NCBI RefSeq assembly: GCF_016859285.1
Contig: NC_053412.1
Span: 522,501 to 586,500 of the forward strand
DNA: 64,000 nucleotides
Source: Xiphias gladius
Lineage: Eukaryota; Chordata; Actinopteri; Istiophoriformes; Xiphiidae
Reading direction: 5' to 3'
In this document: positions 11,589 to 24,245 of the stretch, one piece after another
How positions within the stretch are numbered: the first letter of the stretch is position 1
Layout of the letters: each line of letters begins with the position of its first letter
Notes under the pieces: generated by a model
What the model saw: only the letters and a program-made list of their open reading frames with translations
Told to the model about the DNA's origin: nothing
Database searches by the model: none
Program-made: the position numbers and the translations under genes

Positions 11589-14500
11589 GTGAAAGATTGT
11601 CACCTTTGACCCACTGACTACTGGAACACTTTTTCAAGCTTTCTCTCTTTCGTGAAAACCGCGTTGTCCCTCTTTTATGTTCCGCTGTCGTCTGGTTTGA
11701 ATTCATTTTTAGTAACTACACATATTAGTCTGTTCTATTGCAGCTGTTAACATTTATTCTGTAAATATTATGAGTTAATTCTAGAAAAATTACAACTTGA
11801 TTGTCAAAATATTACAAACCTTAAATATTACGATTTTATTCTCGAAATATTATAACTTTATTCTCGAAATATTATTATAAGTTCTCACACAAAATATTCT
11901 AATAATATTTATTCTGGGAATATTATGATTTTATTAATTAACCATTACAACTTTATCCTTCAAATATTAACAGTTAATTCTCAAAATATTTCAACTTCAT
12001 TCTTGTAATATTAAAAATTTCATTCTCAGGATATTAATATTATTATATTCTCACATTATTACAACTTTGTAATATAAATAGAAATATTATGACTTTTCTC
12101 AAATTCTCAAACTGTTTGATGATTAATTTCACTGTATCTTCACACACAAACCCGCGCGTTACCTCAGGTAGCTCATGATAAACAGTCGCAGCAGGATGGT
12201 CGGGTGTCTCAGGTGAGTGATGTCACTGGGGGCGTGGCCTCCAGGTGCTTCTTCCTTCTGAGCCTCGGGGGATTTCTGCAGGTCAGACCAGGCCGAGTCC
12301 AACAGCTGCACACACACAAACACAACTAACTTACTGACACACACACACATCAGCGATCAGGATGTTGCCACTACTAGATCGGCCACTGAGCAGATAATTA
12401 AAGGACCAGTCTGGAGTTCATCGCCGAATGTTTTCTCGATTAATCGTTTTTAAATCGTTAATTTATCAAATGTCAGAAAATTGTGAAAAGTTACTTTACC
12501 AGTTTCTCAGACTAACGTGTTATCTGATTCGGCGACAGATACCGACCTAACAGACATTTATTTAATTTAAAATCTTCGAACTTGCAAATTTAATTCTTGG
12601 TATTTTCAAGGTTGATTTTATAAACATCTTGTGGGTGTGGATATTGAAATGTAGGTTCATAGCTACACCAGGTTTCTGACAACAATGGAGCTCTATGGCA
12701 CAGGAGCACAGATATGCGACCGTGATACACACACACACACACACAATATTAGTAGGAGACGTTCACTGTTGGTTTGAGTCTTTTGATGGGATTTGATGAC
12801 AGTAAGACAAATCTAAGTGTTACAGTTTAACTGAAGCTGAGTGTTTGTGTGTTTACCAGGTCCAGACACTGTTTATCTGCAGGGCTCTTGCTAGAGTAAC
12901 AGTTCAAAACATCCGTTCTCCTCTTCAACAACAACCAGCGAGGAGACTCTGGGATCGAACTTGAAAAACAGACAAAAACACCTCTGTAAACTGGCTCTAA
13001 CACTTTCCAAAAACCATATAAGCCAGACAGGCAGACAGATGTGGGCTCCTACAGGTAGAGCGGCAGACAGACGACCTGTGGCAGAGCCAGCGACAAGTGC
13101 AGGTGTCTCCAGGTGGGGCTGAGCCAGGCCAGAGGAGCTCCACCCATCGTCCCCAGACTGAAGCAGAACGGCAGGAAGGCCAGCGGCCACAGCCGAGTGG
13201 CGGGGGGAGTCCACTCTACTGCTGCAACACAGACACAAACGGTTTTGTTTTAATTGTTGGAGCCACTGCTGAAGTGTCTTAAAGGGTCAGTCCACCCAAA
13301 TTCGCTGCACGTGGAAACCAAAGCCAACTGCATGGACAGACACCATGAGGGGTAAAACCCAGAGCCTGAGCCCAGTGCCTGGAGTTTTCAGGCAAATAGT
13401 GATATCGATATTTGAAATAAACTGCGTCGCCCAATATTTGTTTTTGAATATAAACACTTACATATTTTTGATAAGGATTTCTTAAATTTGAATATTAAAG
13501 ATTATTTTTTACAGTGCAAAAACAAAACAATAACTCATAAACTTGTCAGTGCTTTCTGGAGGACAAACTATGCAACAGAGAAACGTTCTGATGAGATGCA
13601 ACAATTAATTGATTAATCCATTAGTTGACAGAAAATTAATCTGCAACAATTATGATAATCGACTGATTTGGTAGTTTTTCGTGCTAAAATGCCAAAAATT
13701 CCCAGGTTCTTGCTTCTTAAATGCGAGGATTTGATCCTTTTTTTGTCACAGAAACTGGATATCTTTGGGTTATAGACTGCTGCTCAGATAAAACGATGAA
13801 TACATCACTTTGAGAAATTTAAGAAGGATTTTTCACTATCTTCTGACATTTTGAACCTGATCAGAAATGGACTTGTGGAATTCCTACCCCCCCCCTAGAA
13901 AAAGAGACCCGATCTGAATAAACCTGTGGATAATAAATCCTGCACTTCACATTTCACACTCTAAGTCTGGCTCCAATAAACACACGAAATTCCACTGGAT
14001 CCACTACTCTGTTATTAGACGTGCTCAGACTTGAGACCTGCAGCAATACAGGGGCCGGTCTTAGATAATGTTGTAGGGTTTAATGAACCTGTTGCCTCCA
14101 AAAGCCTCAAATCTCAAACCAGATCTCAGCAGAGGTCAGAGGTCAGAGAGCTGCTGGAAGCCGTCTTGCCTCATTACCACTCAGCCTGGTCAGCATGACT
14201 TTATCTGGGACACGTGTTCTTTATCAGCCATGTGTGTGAATGCGACCCACCGCGGTCGAATAAAACTCACAGTACAATCAGTCAAATACAACTCAGTGAG
14301 GCCAGTTTGGTTCTTTAATAAAAAGCAAAGAAGATATGGCAAAATACCACACTTTTTTCTGAAGGAAAGAAGGGAAAAATAAGTGGAAAGTTAAAAGATG
14401 AGGAAATAGATTAATACAAATGAAGCAGAGGTAGAATATCCTTCAAGTGCATCTTTCATTTTCAGATTTTATACTTCGGTTTTCAGTCTTTTGTGTTGCG

Positions 14501-15836
14501 TGTGTGTGTTGTTGTTACCCAGACTGAAGGAGCAGATGTTGATGCAGCAGCAGCACACGCCCGTTAGACAGCGAACAGCGAGGAAGAGGAGCGGCTGAGG
14601 AAGGATGGCGGGCACGAGGCCACACAAGGCGTGCACGCACACACACACAAGCAGCACCGGACGCTTCCCATACCTGCACACACAATACAGGAGCTCATTA
14701 TTTACATCCACAGAGTATTTAATATTATATTTACTACCATTACATATGTAGAAATAAATTAGTAAGTTACAGAACATTATGTGTTATGTATGTGTTTTAT
14801 ACCGGTCAGATATTGCTCCTCCAATCAGAGATCCCAGCAGCAGGCCGACCGTGAAGAGAGTCTGACCATAGGACAGCCAGTCTGTCCAACCACACACTGA
14901 CTGACACATACACACAAACGCAAAGACACAAAAATAAACTACTAAAGACACTGTTACTCTTGGGCCCCCACTGACCCCACCACAAATGCCTGTTGCAAGG
15001 CCCAAGGTGAGGTCTTCAAACCTCATTTTATGGATGACCAAGAGATCGGTTTAAAATGCTATAAAACAGAGAAAAGCTAACGTTTGGCTAAATGCTTGAA
15101 AAATGACGATCAATTTGTCGACTGCTGAACTTTTTCAGCTCTAAACTCTTCTCAGCCCAGCTGGCTACAGGATGAATTGCTGACCAGCTCAGATGTTCAT
15201 TAGACAGACTTGCTTTTTATTTTAGCCAGGCTAGCAGTTTCCTCACTGCTCCCGGTCCTTGTGCTAAGCTAGGCTACTGGCCCTATCTCAGTAACATGAA
15301 ACTGATATTTTCTTTAACTCTGGGTAAGATGGCTGACGAAGGTTTCACAAAAACATTTGTCTTTTCCTTTCAGTCCTTTACAGAAACAGTTCATTGACAG
15401 CTTCAGGTTGCTCATTAACACTGTTAATCTGTAGACTTATCTCTTGTCTTTATCTTTTCGACTGCAAATATATGTATAGATTTTCACTGTTTAAAAACTG
15501 TTTAAAATACACAAGTATAAAGTATATTTATAGACGTAAACCATTAAGAGCAGTTAAATATTGCAGGAATACATGGAAACATTCACCACTCACATCTCGG
15601 TTCCCGCCGCCAGTCCACCAATCGGCGTCGCCCGCTGAAACTTCCCCGGGTCGTGATTGGTTGCTCTCCGCGTGCGACTGCAACGTTACGTGCAAGGTGT
15701 CCGAGCCAGTCCCGTTACCTAGGCGACACGTGGTGGCGGCGATGGCGGCCGTGAAGATGTCGAGGAAGAAGAGGAAAGAAGTGAAGACGAAGACGAGAGA
15801 GAGACGCCAGTAGACGGAGAACTGCAGCGGAGACAT
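9461..15836 (-). CDS. SLC22-like organic ion transporter, complete, nine exons
   Basis: Exons in reading order are 15836-15594, 14900-14803, 14673-14519, 13221-13053, 12959-12857, 12305-12163, 10588-10377, 9904-9796 and 9716-9461. All are GT-AG and in phase, giving 495 codons plus TGA (9463-9461). Family marks are the loop 2-3 signature GGAISDRYGKRP, PESPRWLLL before the central cytosolic loop, LARLGRRP between TM8 and TM9, ELFPTVVR, and LPET after the last helix. TM1 starts right after the initiator (FFLDIFTAAIAATT) and the first extracellular loop is only about 60 residues, with NGT, NQS and similar sites that could be N-glycosylated. Members move organic anions, cations or zwitterions across the plasma membrane, or act as atypical receptors. 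The short loop suggests the divergent SLC22A17/A23/A31 side of the family, but I cannot assign a member or substrate. The start is the first ATG of the TM1 frame; the frame stays open a little upstream. Confidence 0.85.
9768..9793. repeat. (TG)n microsatellite directly at a splice donor
   Basis: About 13 TG units. Read on the minus strand, the tract starts immediately after the GT of the donor of transporter exon 9904-9796, giving gt(ac)n. Confidence 0.9.
11553..11587. repeat. (TG)n microsatellite
   Basis: About 17 TG units in the transporter intron between exons 12305-12163 and 10588-10377. Confidence 0.95.
11745..12110. repeat. Degenerate AT-rich tandem repeat, unit about 20-25 bp
   Basis: The stretch is built from diverged copies of a unit with the parts aaatatta, cgactttatt and ctcg (for example at 11810-11880), with unit length varying. 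It lies within a transporter intron and ends about 50 bp before the exon edge at 12163. Confidence 0.7.
13590..13860. repeat. Dispersed repeat, partial copy of the element at 5205-5530
   Basis: Begins gcaacaattaattgatta, continues with aaaatgccaaaaattc and ends near ttttcactatcttctgac. This follows the same order as the copy at 5205 but diverges in the middle. It lies in the transporter intron between exons 14673-14519 and 13221-13053. Confidence 0.6.
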
Positions 15837-17762
15837 CACCTCTCTCAGGTCTTGTACTAGTTTGTGATTTCTTTGGACGTCCTCTGGTTTTGTTTTAGTT
15901 TTTAAGATGTAAGAAAAAAGGAACTCCCCATCTTGTCTCTGTCTGTCTCTGAGCTCAGGACTCTTTTCTCGGGTTGGACAGCTGAGGGTTCATATTTAAA
16001 GTGAACTTTCATCTACAAATTTTCTCCCCGCCTTTCCTTCTTCATAAGGTCAGGGAGGAGTGGCGTGTGTGCGGTGCAGCGACACAGCGACACCGTATGG
16101 TCATGTGATGTGCTACACCATTAATAATAACATTAAAAATGAAGGGGTTTTTGAAACGGGGGGTGGGAAATGTAGAAGAGAAAGCAGAAAAGGGAAGGAG
16201 GAGTGAGATGAGGAAGAAAAAGAGGAGGGGTAAAGGAAGGAAAGAAAGACGGAGAGAGGGAAAGGAAGAGGTACGAAAAAAATGGAGGGAGAGAGGAAAG
16301 ATAGGAGGAAGTAAGAGAAGGAAAAAGACGATAGTGAAGGAAAGAAGAAGGTAAAGGAGCAAGGAAGGAAATAGGAAAGGAGGGAGGGATAGTTCGGAAG
16401 GAGGCAGAGAAGGAAAGGAGGAGGTAGGGAAAGAAGGGAAGGCAGAAGAAAGAAAGAGTGGTATGAAAAAAGGGGTAGATAAGAAGTAAAAGCAGGGCTA
16501 GGAAAGGTTAGGAAAAACTAAGAAAGAATAGGTAGGCGGTAGAGAAGGAGAGAAGGTGGTAGGGAAGAATAAAAGGGAATAGAAAATTAGGATGTAGAGA
16601 AGGAAAGAGGGAGGTTTAGAGGAGGACAGGAGGAGGAGGTATGGATGAAAAGAAAGGAGGCGGTAGGATAAAAAGGATGTAGTTAATGAGACAAAGAGGG
16701 AGGACTAGAAGAAGTAGGCAAAAGGGCAAAGTAGAAGAAAGAAGTGGAGAAGGAAAGCAGGGGGTATGGACAGAAATGAGGAAATGAGAAAGGCAAGAAG
16801 GAGGTGGAGGAGAAAAATGGGGTGGGGGAAGGAAAGGAGGACGTCAGAAAGAAAATGAGGAGCTAGAGAAGGAAGTTAGGAGGTATGAAGGGTGTAGAAG
16901 GAAGAAAATATGGAAGGAGAGATGGAAGCATTTTTGGGATGGTGCAACTAGTGGCTCTCAAGCATATAAACACACAGCCTGCATTACAGAGAAACAACAT
17001 TTGAGTCAACACAAGTCAGTTTATAGTTTAAGATTAAATTTATTTGCTAAAATTCAGTAAATGTTCTGCAGAATAAAAGACTTTGCTACGTTCTTCTGAA
17101 GCAGTAAAGTAAAACAATTCAGGAGATAGGATTTAAAGTGGATGCCACACATTATATGTGTTGTTATATTTGTGTATTGAAAACATATAATATAAAACAG
17201 GCATTTCAGACACAAAAAATGACGGTGTACATCACGAAATGTCAGATTACGAGTATATAATACAAACTCAAGGTAAACGCATCAGTTATGTAAGAATAAG
17301 TCTTAACAGTCACCAAAAAACAGTGTAAAGTACAAAAAGAGAGAGTTTTTTTCTTGGGTTTTTACTTTTATTTTTCTTTGAATATTTAGTTCAAGCTAAA
17401 GTTTGAATAATTGAGAATTTAAAAAACTGCACTTTCTCAAATTGGCATGAATAATTACAAAATTCTACATATGTTTTCATTCTTGAGTGATTAAAAAAAC
17501 AAATTCCTTCATCCTCATAAACAATAGTTAAGTCCTTTAAAATTTCTATTACAAGTGTCAATTTAACCACTGAAAGAACAAAACATAAACTCTTTAATTT
17601 GTTCACTCCTTTCATATCATGATGAATTATTTTACTAAGAACCAAACTATGGATGGATTACCAGACCCAGGACCAGAGACCAAAGAAGTCAGGGGGCCTT
17701 ATGGTAATACGGGCTCCCCTTTAAGGTCTCTACACTCAGGAACCTGTCGCTTTACAGTCCCA
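15837..17762. other. Region between the transporter and the C1orf115-like gene (upstream / 3' UTR)
   Basis: Both neighbours are on the minus strand. This holds the transporter promoter and 5' UTR, then the polypurine tract at 16139-16930, then probably the 3' UTR of the C1orf115-like gene. On the minus strand, AATAAA candidates occur at about 17043-17038 and 17374-17369. No coding frame was recognised. Confidence 0.55.
16139..16930 (+). repeat. Long polypurine tract (GA-rich, irregular repeats)
   Basis: For nearly 800 bp the plus strand is almost only A and G, with isolated T and few C. It is made of irregular units such as aggaggtagggaaagaagg. It starts about 300 bp upstream of the ATG of the transporter. 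Open frames on both strands here are products of composition, not genes. Confidence 0.9.
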
Positions 17763-20660
17763 TCATGCTTTGCTGGCAGGTGCTCGGTTAACCTCCGTCA
17801 CCACTGTGGCCATAGCTGAGAGGGGCGTGGTGTAAATGGACGCCATGTTCTGTAGCCCGGCCATCAGACAGCGCCAGCTGAAACGCAGTGCCTTCCCGAT
17901 GTTCTGCCAAGCAAAGAGAAAGAAAATCACAGTTAGAGGTTCAGTTCCCCGTCACAGAGCAAGGCACTAAGACCGTGTGAGAGAGGACCAACGTTCTCAC
18001 CCCGACCTCCGACCAAAAACCTGACAATATTATCGAAGGTGACTGAATTAGTGTTACCCTGACAGGGCTAAATTGTAATTACAGACATCTGTGAGGGAAA
18101 AACCATGCGTGTCCGCCTCCGACTTGTAATTCACAGTTGGAGATGCGGTGGATTTCTGGCAGCAACGATATCTCAAATGTGGCGAAAAGAACTACAGACA
18201 TGTCAACAAACCGTTGGCAGAACGGCTGCAAATGCCAAAAAAAATCCAATGTGAAGACTAATACAATCCGTTCAGCTCATTTTATAGGAGCTATACTCTG
18301 TTTGCTACAAATAAATAACAAAACAAAAGAGTTTATTTGCAGTTTATTTTGCTGTGACTACAAGGTTAGAGCTGGAGCTAACCACCTTGGAAAAACGGAT
18401 CAGTATTCCCACGTTCCTGTTCTTCCCAGTCTGCTGAGCGAATTTCTCAATATATCTGACTTTCTGCTAAGTCTGTCATAATTACAGGTGGAAATTTGGA
18501 ATACAAACTCTGTATTTGCAGCTCTTACACATCCAACTGTGCAGAAAAACAACCGTCACACTAAACGTTATCACACTTTGTTTAAATTTCACTCCTGTAC
18601 AGTCGCCATTTAACGTGTTGACGCCTGTGTCTCTCTGTTTTGTTTCGTTAAGAATGCTGGAATAAGTCAGAATAACAGACGTTTTTTTTTTTTTTGTTCT
18701 TCCCTTTCTTCTACATTGTGTGAACGCAGCATTAGAGCCCTGGAGTCTTTTCAGTGACCACTGAAATCCCCAAGATCCGCTGAGACCCACTAAAAGACCC
18801 CTGTACCGGTCAGGGTCAGGCTTACCGCCATAGGTGACTCGTGACACAGGTATTTAACTCAATATTTAATATCAATAATAGTCTATGTCAATCCATTGCT
18901 TTCCATATCGCATTAGTCCAGAGTTGTAACTAATCCTTGGCTGAGAGACTAGACAATAATTGTATTGTTGTAATATTATGCTGCCAGTGAGGAGCGCCAT
19001 CACACCCATATGTTGTCTGGGCTGGTCCCCACAGAGGTTTATGTAAACGCGTTCATGTAAACGGAAACAGCGGTGCGTCGAACACCCTGTTGTGTTACGT
19101 ATAAGCACTGCCTTTTATATAGGGAGGGGTTTATCTACACGTAGCTGCTGATTGGGTAACGCCTCTGACAGACCCACCAAACAAGAGAAAACGTACCTCA
19201 AAGGCCGTTTCACACCGTTTTCGAGGAAAGATGCCGTTCAACCCGGAACCGTAGCGAGACGGTGCGCACCGGTTTCAGACTGAACGTGCCCCCGCTAAAT
19301 GTCAGGCGCCGGTTCGAACAATGAAAACGTTTCGTCGCACTTGACAGATTTTGATGGTCGCAGTCTGGAGCCTTGTTCTGTGCAGCGTACACATGACTTA
19401 AAAAAACAAAAACAGTAAGCGTTCTTTGCTGCGTAATAAAGAGTTCTACTGCAGTACAACTCTTTTTCTGGTGCAGAACTGTCCTGTCTTACTCTATTTT
19501 TATCATAGGTATGGTCATGCTGACCTCTCCGTGATCTCTGCCCCAGTGTGTTTGGGGTCAAAGGTCAAAATTCAGCCTGCTGAGTCAATGTTTAACAGCA
19601 GAGCCGTCAAACCAACTCAAACATGTGACTTCACCGATGAAATACTGCTGTAACGTTGGCGAACAGGATGTAAATTTAACGCTTGTTTACTTTTATTTAT
19701 TCATACTTTGTACACGTGTACAAGTATGTTTATATATGTCTATTTATCTTTTTATTTACATACTGTATATAAATGAGCATGGTGCACTTGACTTAACCCA
19801 ACTCAGATGTTTTTGTACAATCAGGTGCTGATGCAGGTTTTGACATTTTTTACTTTTGTTTTTAATATAACTAGATTTTTATATCATTAATCTTATTAGT
19901 AGTGGTGGTAATACTAATGTAGTTAATTTTTGTTATATTTTATTCACTTATTTATATAGAATTAATTTATATGTTTTATTTAATTATATATTTTGATGTT
20001 TATAAAAGCTGTTATTTATTTAATTTTTTCTTTCATATTTTTTTCTATCATTTAATTTAATATTCAATTTAAATAATTTATTATTATTATTTTTAATTTC
20101 ATCCCCATATTACATTTCTAATTATTCTTTATTATTATTATTTATTAATGTAATCATAGTTGTATATTTTATATAAGCTATTATTAATTAATTATATTTT
20201 TATTTATATTAATTTGATCGTATTTTTATTTCTACGTAAACTGGTATAATATATTTAAAACAATTTTTTTTATTCAGTAATTTATCGATGAATGAGATAT
20301 AATCATCAGGTAACACTGATTAACAGATAATGTTGCAGTAACATTATCACAGTGTTTAGCTTTGACTGAAGCACCAAACCACAACAAAATGTTTCTATCC
20401 AGACACTTGATCACAGCCGTTTTCTGTGACTCCTCACCTGTTCTTACCTTTCTGTACTTTTTGTACTTCTTCTTCTTCTTCCTCTTCTTCTCCTCCTTCC
20501 TCTTCCTCCTCTCCTCCGGAGTCTCCTCTCTCTCCTCCTCTACCTCTTCGATCAAAGGTTCATATTTGTCCGGCAGGACGGAGAAATAAACTTCTTTGGA
20601 AGTCTTCTGTTTCTTCCCTGCTGGAGGAGCTGCCTCCTCCTCCTTCTCCTGGGCTCCCAT
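17763..20660 (-). CDS. C1orf115 (RDD1)-like small protein, two exons
   Basis: Exon 1 ends at 20448 (AAG|gtaaga) and exon 2 is 17903-17763, ending in TGA. The junction is phase 0 and the joined frame reads KYEPLIEE, then a run of lysines and arginines, then KKYKKYRK|NIGKALRFSW and a hydrophobic tail GLQNMASIYTTPLSAMATVV. The order VYFSVLPDKYEPL, basic block, amphipathic or membrane-associated C terminus is that of the vertebrate C1orf115 family, reported to affect drug-induced cell death and ABCB1 surface level; the human protein is 142 residues. Starting at the ATG at 20660 gives 117 residues. The same frame stays open upstream to about 20816 without an ATG, so a longer N terminus or an extra 5' exon is possible. 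The ~2.5-kb intron is AT-rich towards its 5' end. Confidence 0.8.
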
Positions 20661-21219
20661 CCCTCGATACTCCTCGTCTGTTCCCTTGGGTGTCTTTTCC
20701 TCCTCTGACCTCCTTGTTTTCGGGCAGGAGGACCTTTGGAGCGAGGAGGAGTCAAACTTTATTAGTAGCCTGAAGCTGATATCAGACACAGGAAACTGTG
20801 AGCTTTGACATAAAACACACTAAAGGCAGGATTAGAAGAAGAATGCAGGGATTTGTTTGGTTTTTTTGTTGCCTGGTTGAAGTAAACTGCGGTTTTTAAA
20901 GATTTACCCCAAAGTTTTACTCAGCTAAACAGCAGAAGTTTGTGCAGTAGCTGGTGTTTTTGATTCTCAGCTGTTTGTTTTACAGAATAAACACTGAAAC
21001 TTCACTGACTCAACATTAAAAACTAGAAAAACTTGCCATGCAGAAAAAGTGTAGGATTGCTGGAAGCAGAATAACTGAAAACATTTTGACTTTGATGTAT
21101 TTAATTGTAAAAGGCTGAGTCACAAAATATGGGATTTAGCCACAAATACTGACAAAAACCAATGTGTATTTGAGTGTTTTAAAAGAAAAGCTCAACATTT
21201 CTTCACATTTCTTTCAGAT

Positions 21220-21440
21220 TTTTGTTATAAAAGAGTTTAAGGTGGATATCAGTCTCATATTTTCCAGTTAAGTCCACAGCTTCAGTCTGGACGTGGTTAT
21301 CTTAGCTTAGCACAAAGGCTGGAAGCAGAGGGGAATTGTTAGGCTGGGGACGTCAACAGAAGTTCAAACATACACCAGCCAAAACCTTTAAAGCTCTAAA
21401 CATGTTTTATCTTGTTCGTTTTATCCGTGAGCAAACAGAA
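21220..21440. repeat. Dispersed repeat with a ttagcttagc core
   Basis: Contains atcttagcttagcacaaagg and a later taaagctctaaacatgtttt, matching the order of the copy at about 7960-8135. Edges approximate. Confidence 0.5.
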
Positions 21441-22570
21441 ATGTAACAAGGGTCTGCAGCCATGCTAGGCTCTGTGGGGCTGTACCTATTCTCAACAATG
21501 TTTTGAGCTAAATGCTAAGGAATGACTACACTAAATTGCTCAACTTTAGCAGGTATAATGTTTAAGACGTTCACCGTCTGAGAGTACGGCCACAGTGTCG
21601 CACGCATTAGTAAATGCATCTTTTTCTCTCAGTTTCAGCCCTTCGTCCAGAGTAAAACAAAACGGAGCTTTTCTAAAACGGCCTCCAGAGTGTGTAAATC
21701 TGAAAACGCTGGCCTGGTGTGTCAGTGTGCTCGGAGAAAAATTGAGCCTTTAATAAACAATGACCTCAGCCAGCCCACCGAGAGCTGCGGCTGTGTGACA
21801 GTAAAGTTAAGAAGACGAACCTTTAGTCGACTCCAAGTGTCTCTGCGATTGTTCATTTTAAATAGTTAACATGTAGTGTTTATGAGATGAAATCACTGTT
21901 TCATCCCGGTTCAGTGTCTGACAACAGAAAAAGAAAAAATTTTAAATGAGAACAACTATATGGTGAATTCAGCTGCATTAAAACACAGTGATGGTGACTG
22001 TGTGGTGGCAAAGTTAAGAAGACAACTTTCTACAGTCTAACGTTTTCTGGTTTAAACGTCGGTATAGTTAATATTAATTTAAAGAACGAAGAAGAAGAGA
22101 TTTAACAGTTCTCATGTTGGTCAGGTGTTTCACTGTGGACAGAGCTCTCTACTAAAACAACCAGAAAACACTAATGTGGACGCAAATAGTTCCGACATGA
22201 AATCAGCCTTTTTAAATCTAGACGGGATAATGTAGATGTAGTCTCAGTGTAGTATATTAGTGTGCTAACATTTGCTAATTAGCAGTAAACACAAAGTACA
22301 GCTGAAGCTGATGGGAATGCAACAGGTATTGCAGGTATTAGGTCATAAACCAAAGTATTGGTTCATTGCAATTCACCCAATTGATATTTAACTAAAAACC
22401 AAAAATGTGAACCTCATGGTGGCGCTAGAGGAAAAATCGGAGGATCACTAAGGTCAGTAGGATTCATCCTGAGTGTTTGTTCAAAGTTTCATCTTAATCC
22501 ATCCAATAGTTGTTTAGATATCTCAGGACCAAAGTTGCTTAAAACTACACATAGAGATGGACAATTGTGA
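21440..22570. repeat. Composite of dispersed repeat fragments
   Basis: At 22330-22570 the sequence reads, on the minus strand, like a widespread fish repeat: tcctctagcgccaccatgag, then ggatggattaagatgaaact and ggtttatgacctaat. A related plus-strand copy is at about 61280-61560 and a reverse fragment at 61920-62075. The 21460-21560 part has the ctaggctctgtggggctgta block often found with the same family. Edges approximate. Confidence 0.5.
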
Positions 22571-23929
22571 TGTGTCAGGTTATTTTCCTTTAAGCAAGAG
22601 CTGTACTTCATGAGAAAACTGAAAATGGGTGTCTGTCCTCCAAACTCCATTAACTTTTCTTTAAATTTTAGTGAAATATGTCGACACCTCTTTTAAACTG
22701 TCCTGCTAAAATTACAAACAGGATTCGGTTTGTAAAACAGATGAAGACGTAATATCAGAAATGCTCTGTGGACAAAAGTACATGGACACCTCTGTGCAGA
22801 TACTCTACAGTACTTTTACTCTAGGTCTGTTTTTCCTTCTTAGTTCCAACAAAGGGAAAATCTTAATGCTACAGCTACAATATCATTGCAGGCAACAGTG
22901 TTCTAACACGTAGCTTGAATGTTCGGGTGTCTACATACTTTTGGCCATGTAGTGTAAGTCATATAGAAAAATTGAAATAATCAGCAGTCCCCCTGAAGTT
23001 GACATAAAAATGACAGTAACTTAATGTAAAGAGCTGCAGTCAGACAGAAAGCCTGAGGCCTCTCATGTTTGCTTTTCTTTCTCCCTTTTTTTTTTACCCA
23101 GGCAGTAATAAGTCAAGATCTGCTCAGCACTGAGACCCAGGGGGAGAAGACAAAGAAAAAAATACAGGGAGGATTAAGGGAGAAAAAACAATATCCCAAC
23201 ATACCTGAAGCTGAAAACTGAGCAAACTAAAATCGGAGCTGCTGTCTGAGAGAAAACACATCAAATATGATATTTTGCAGAAAGAAACGAAAACTGTTCC
23301 CTACATAAATTCTCCTCAGTGATTTTTATACCTTCATTTTGTGTGTTTATTTTTTGAATATAAAAGAAAACAAAAGGACTATGTTTACAATCGTTACATT
23401 GGACATGTCACCAGAGGTAGAAAAGAGAACTTGCATATAGAAAATAGAGAGAGAAATGATTTTTGGTTGAATTTTCCTTTAATGGTCAGTTCACCTAAAT
23501 ATGTTTTGAACAATGCAACAACATGGCTTGTGATATCAAGAAAGCAAACTGGGAATAAATAGATAAGATGTGATTTTATTAAATACAGATGAAAAGGGGT
23601 AAGAAAAGAAGAAAAGTGAGTGTGACATAAATACACCATCATAACTGTGATCAGGTTGTTGATCAATAACTAAAGACTCATCAGTCAATCTGCTCTGGAA
23701 CAAAAACTCCCCGTAAACCTGAAAATGTTTTAAAACGACAGGCAAAATGCTGGTGGTTGTAAAGGACCACATCAATAGTTGAAATGACAGCGCCTCAGAA
23801 TATTTATCACTATACACTATATGTCACATCACAGTCACTGTTCAAATCTGCTGCTTTATCAGTCTCCACTGTTGTGGCTTGATCTTGGACTTTGTTTTGA
23901 GTGGGGACTTCGTGGTCTTTTGAGACTTA

Positions 23930-24245
23930 CAACTTGTTGATCTTAACTTGGGACTTGTTGGTCCTGACTTGGGATTTGGTGGACTTGGCTTGGGACTTGA
24001 CTTGGTGCTTGTTGGTCATGACTTAAAACTTGCCTTGTTGGTTTTGGCTCAGGACTTGATTTGGGACCTGACTCTGGATCTTTCCTGGGACTTGTCAGTC
24101 TTTACTTGGGACTTGTCAGCCTTTACTTCGAACCTGACTTGGGACTTCTTAGTCTTGATTTAGCTTTGACTTTCTTGGTCTTGACTAGGGAGCAGACTTT
24201 GGACTTGTTGGTCCTTGACTTGGGACTTAGTTTCCAAGTCTTACC
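23930..24245. repeat. Degenerate minisatellite built from gacttgggacttgttggtc units
   Basis: Variants of acttgggactt and gttggtcttgact alternate for about 300 bp with an irregular period of 12-36 bp. The long open frames on the plus strand here (Leu/Gly/Asp-rich) come from the repeat. Confidence 0.85.

Noticed and set aside
15394-15813. 139-codon plus-strand frame with a basic C terminus
   Set aside because: Overlaps antisense the first exon of the transporter, which has clear family motifs and a phase-correct donor.
16042-16362. 106-codon minus-strand frame rich in Leu, Phe and Ser
   Set aside because: Product of the polypurine tract, not a membrane protein.
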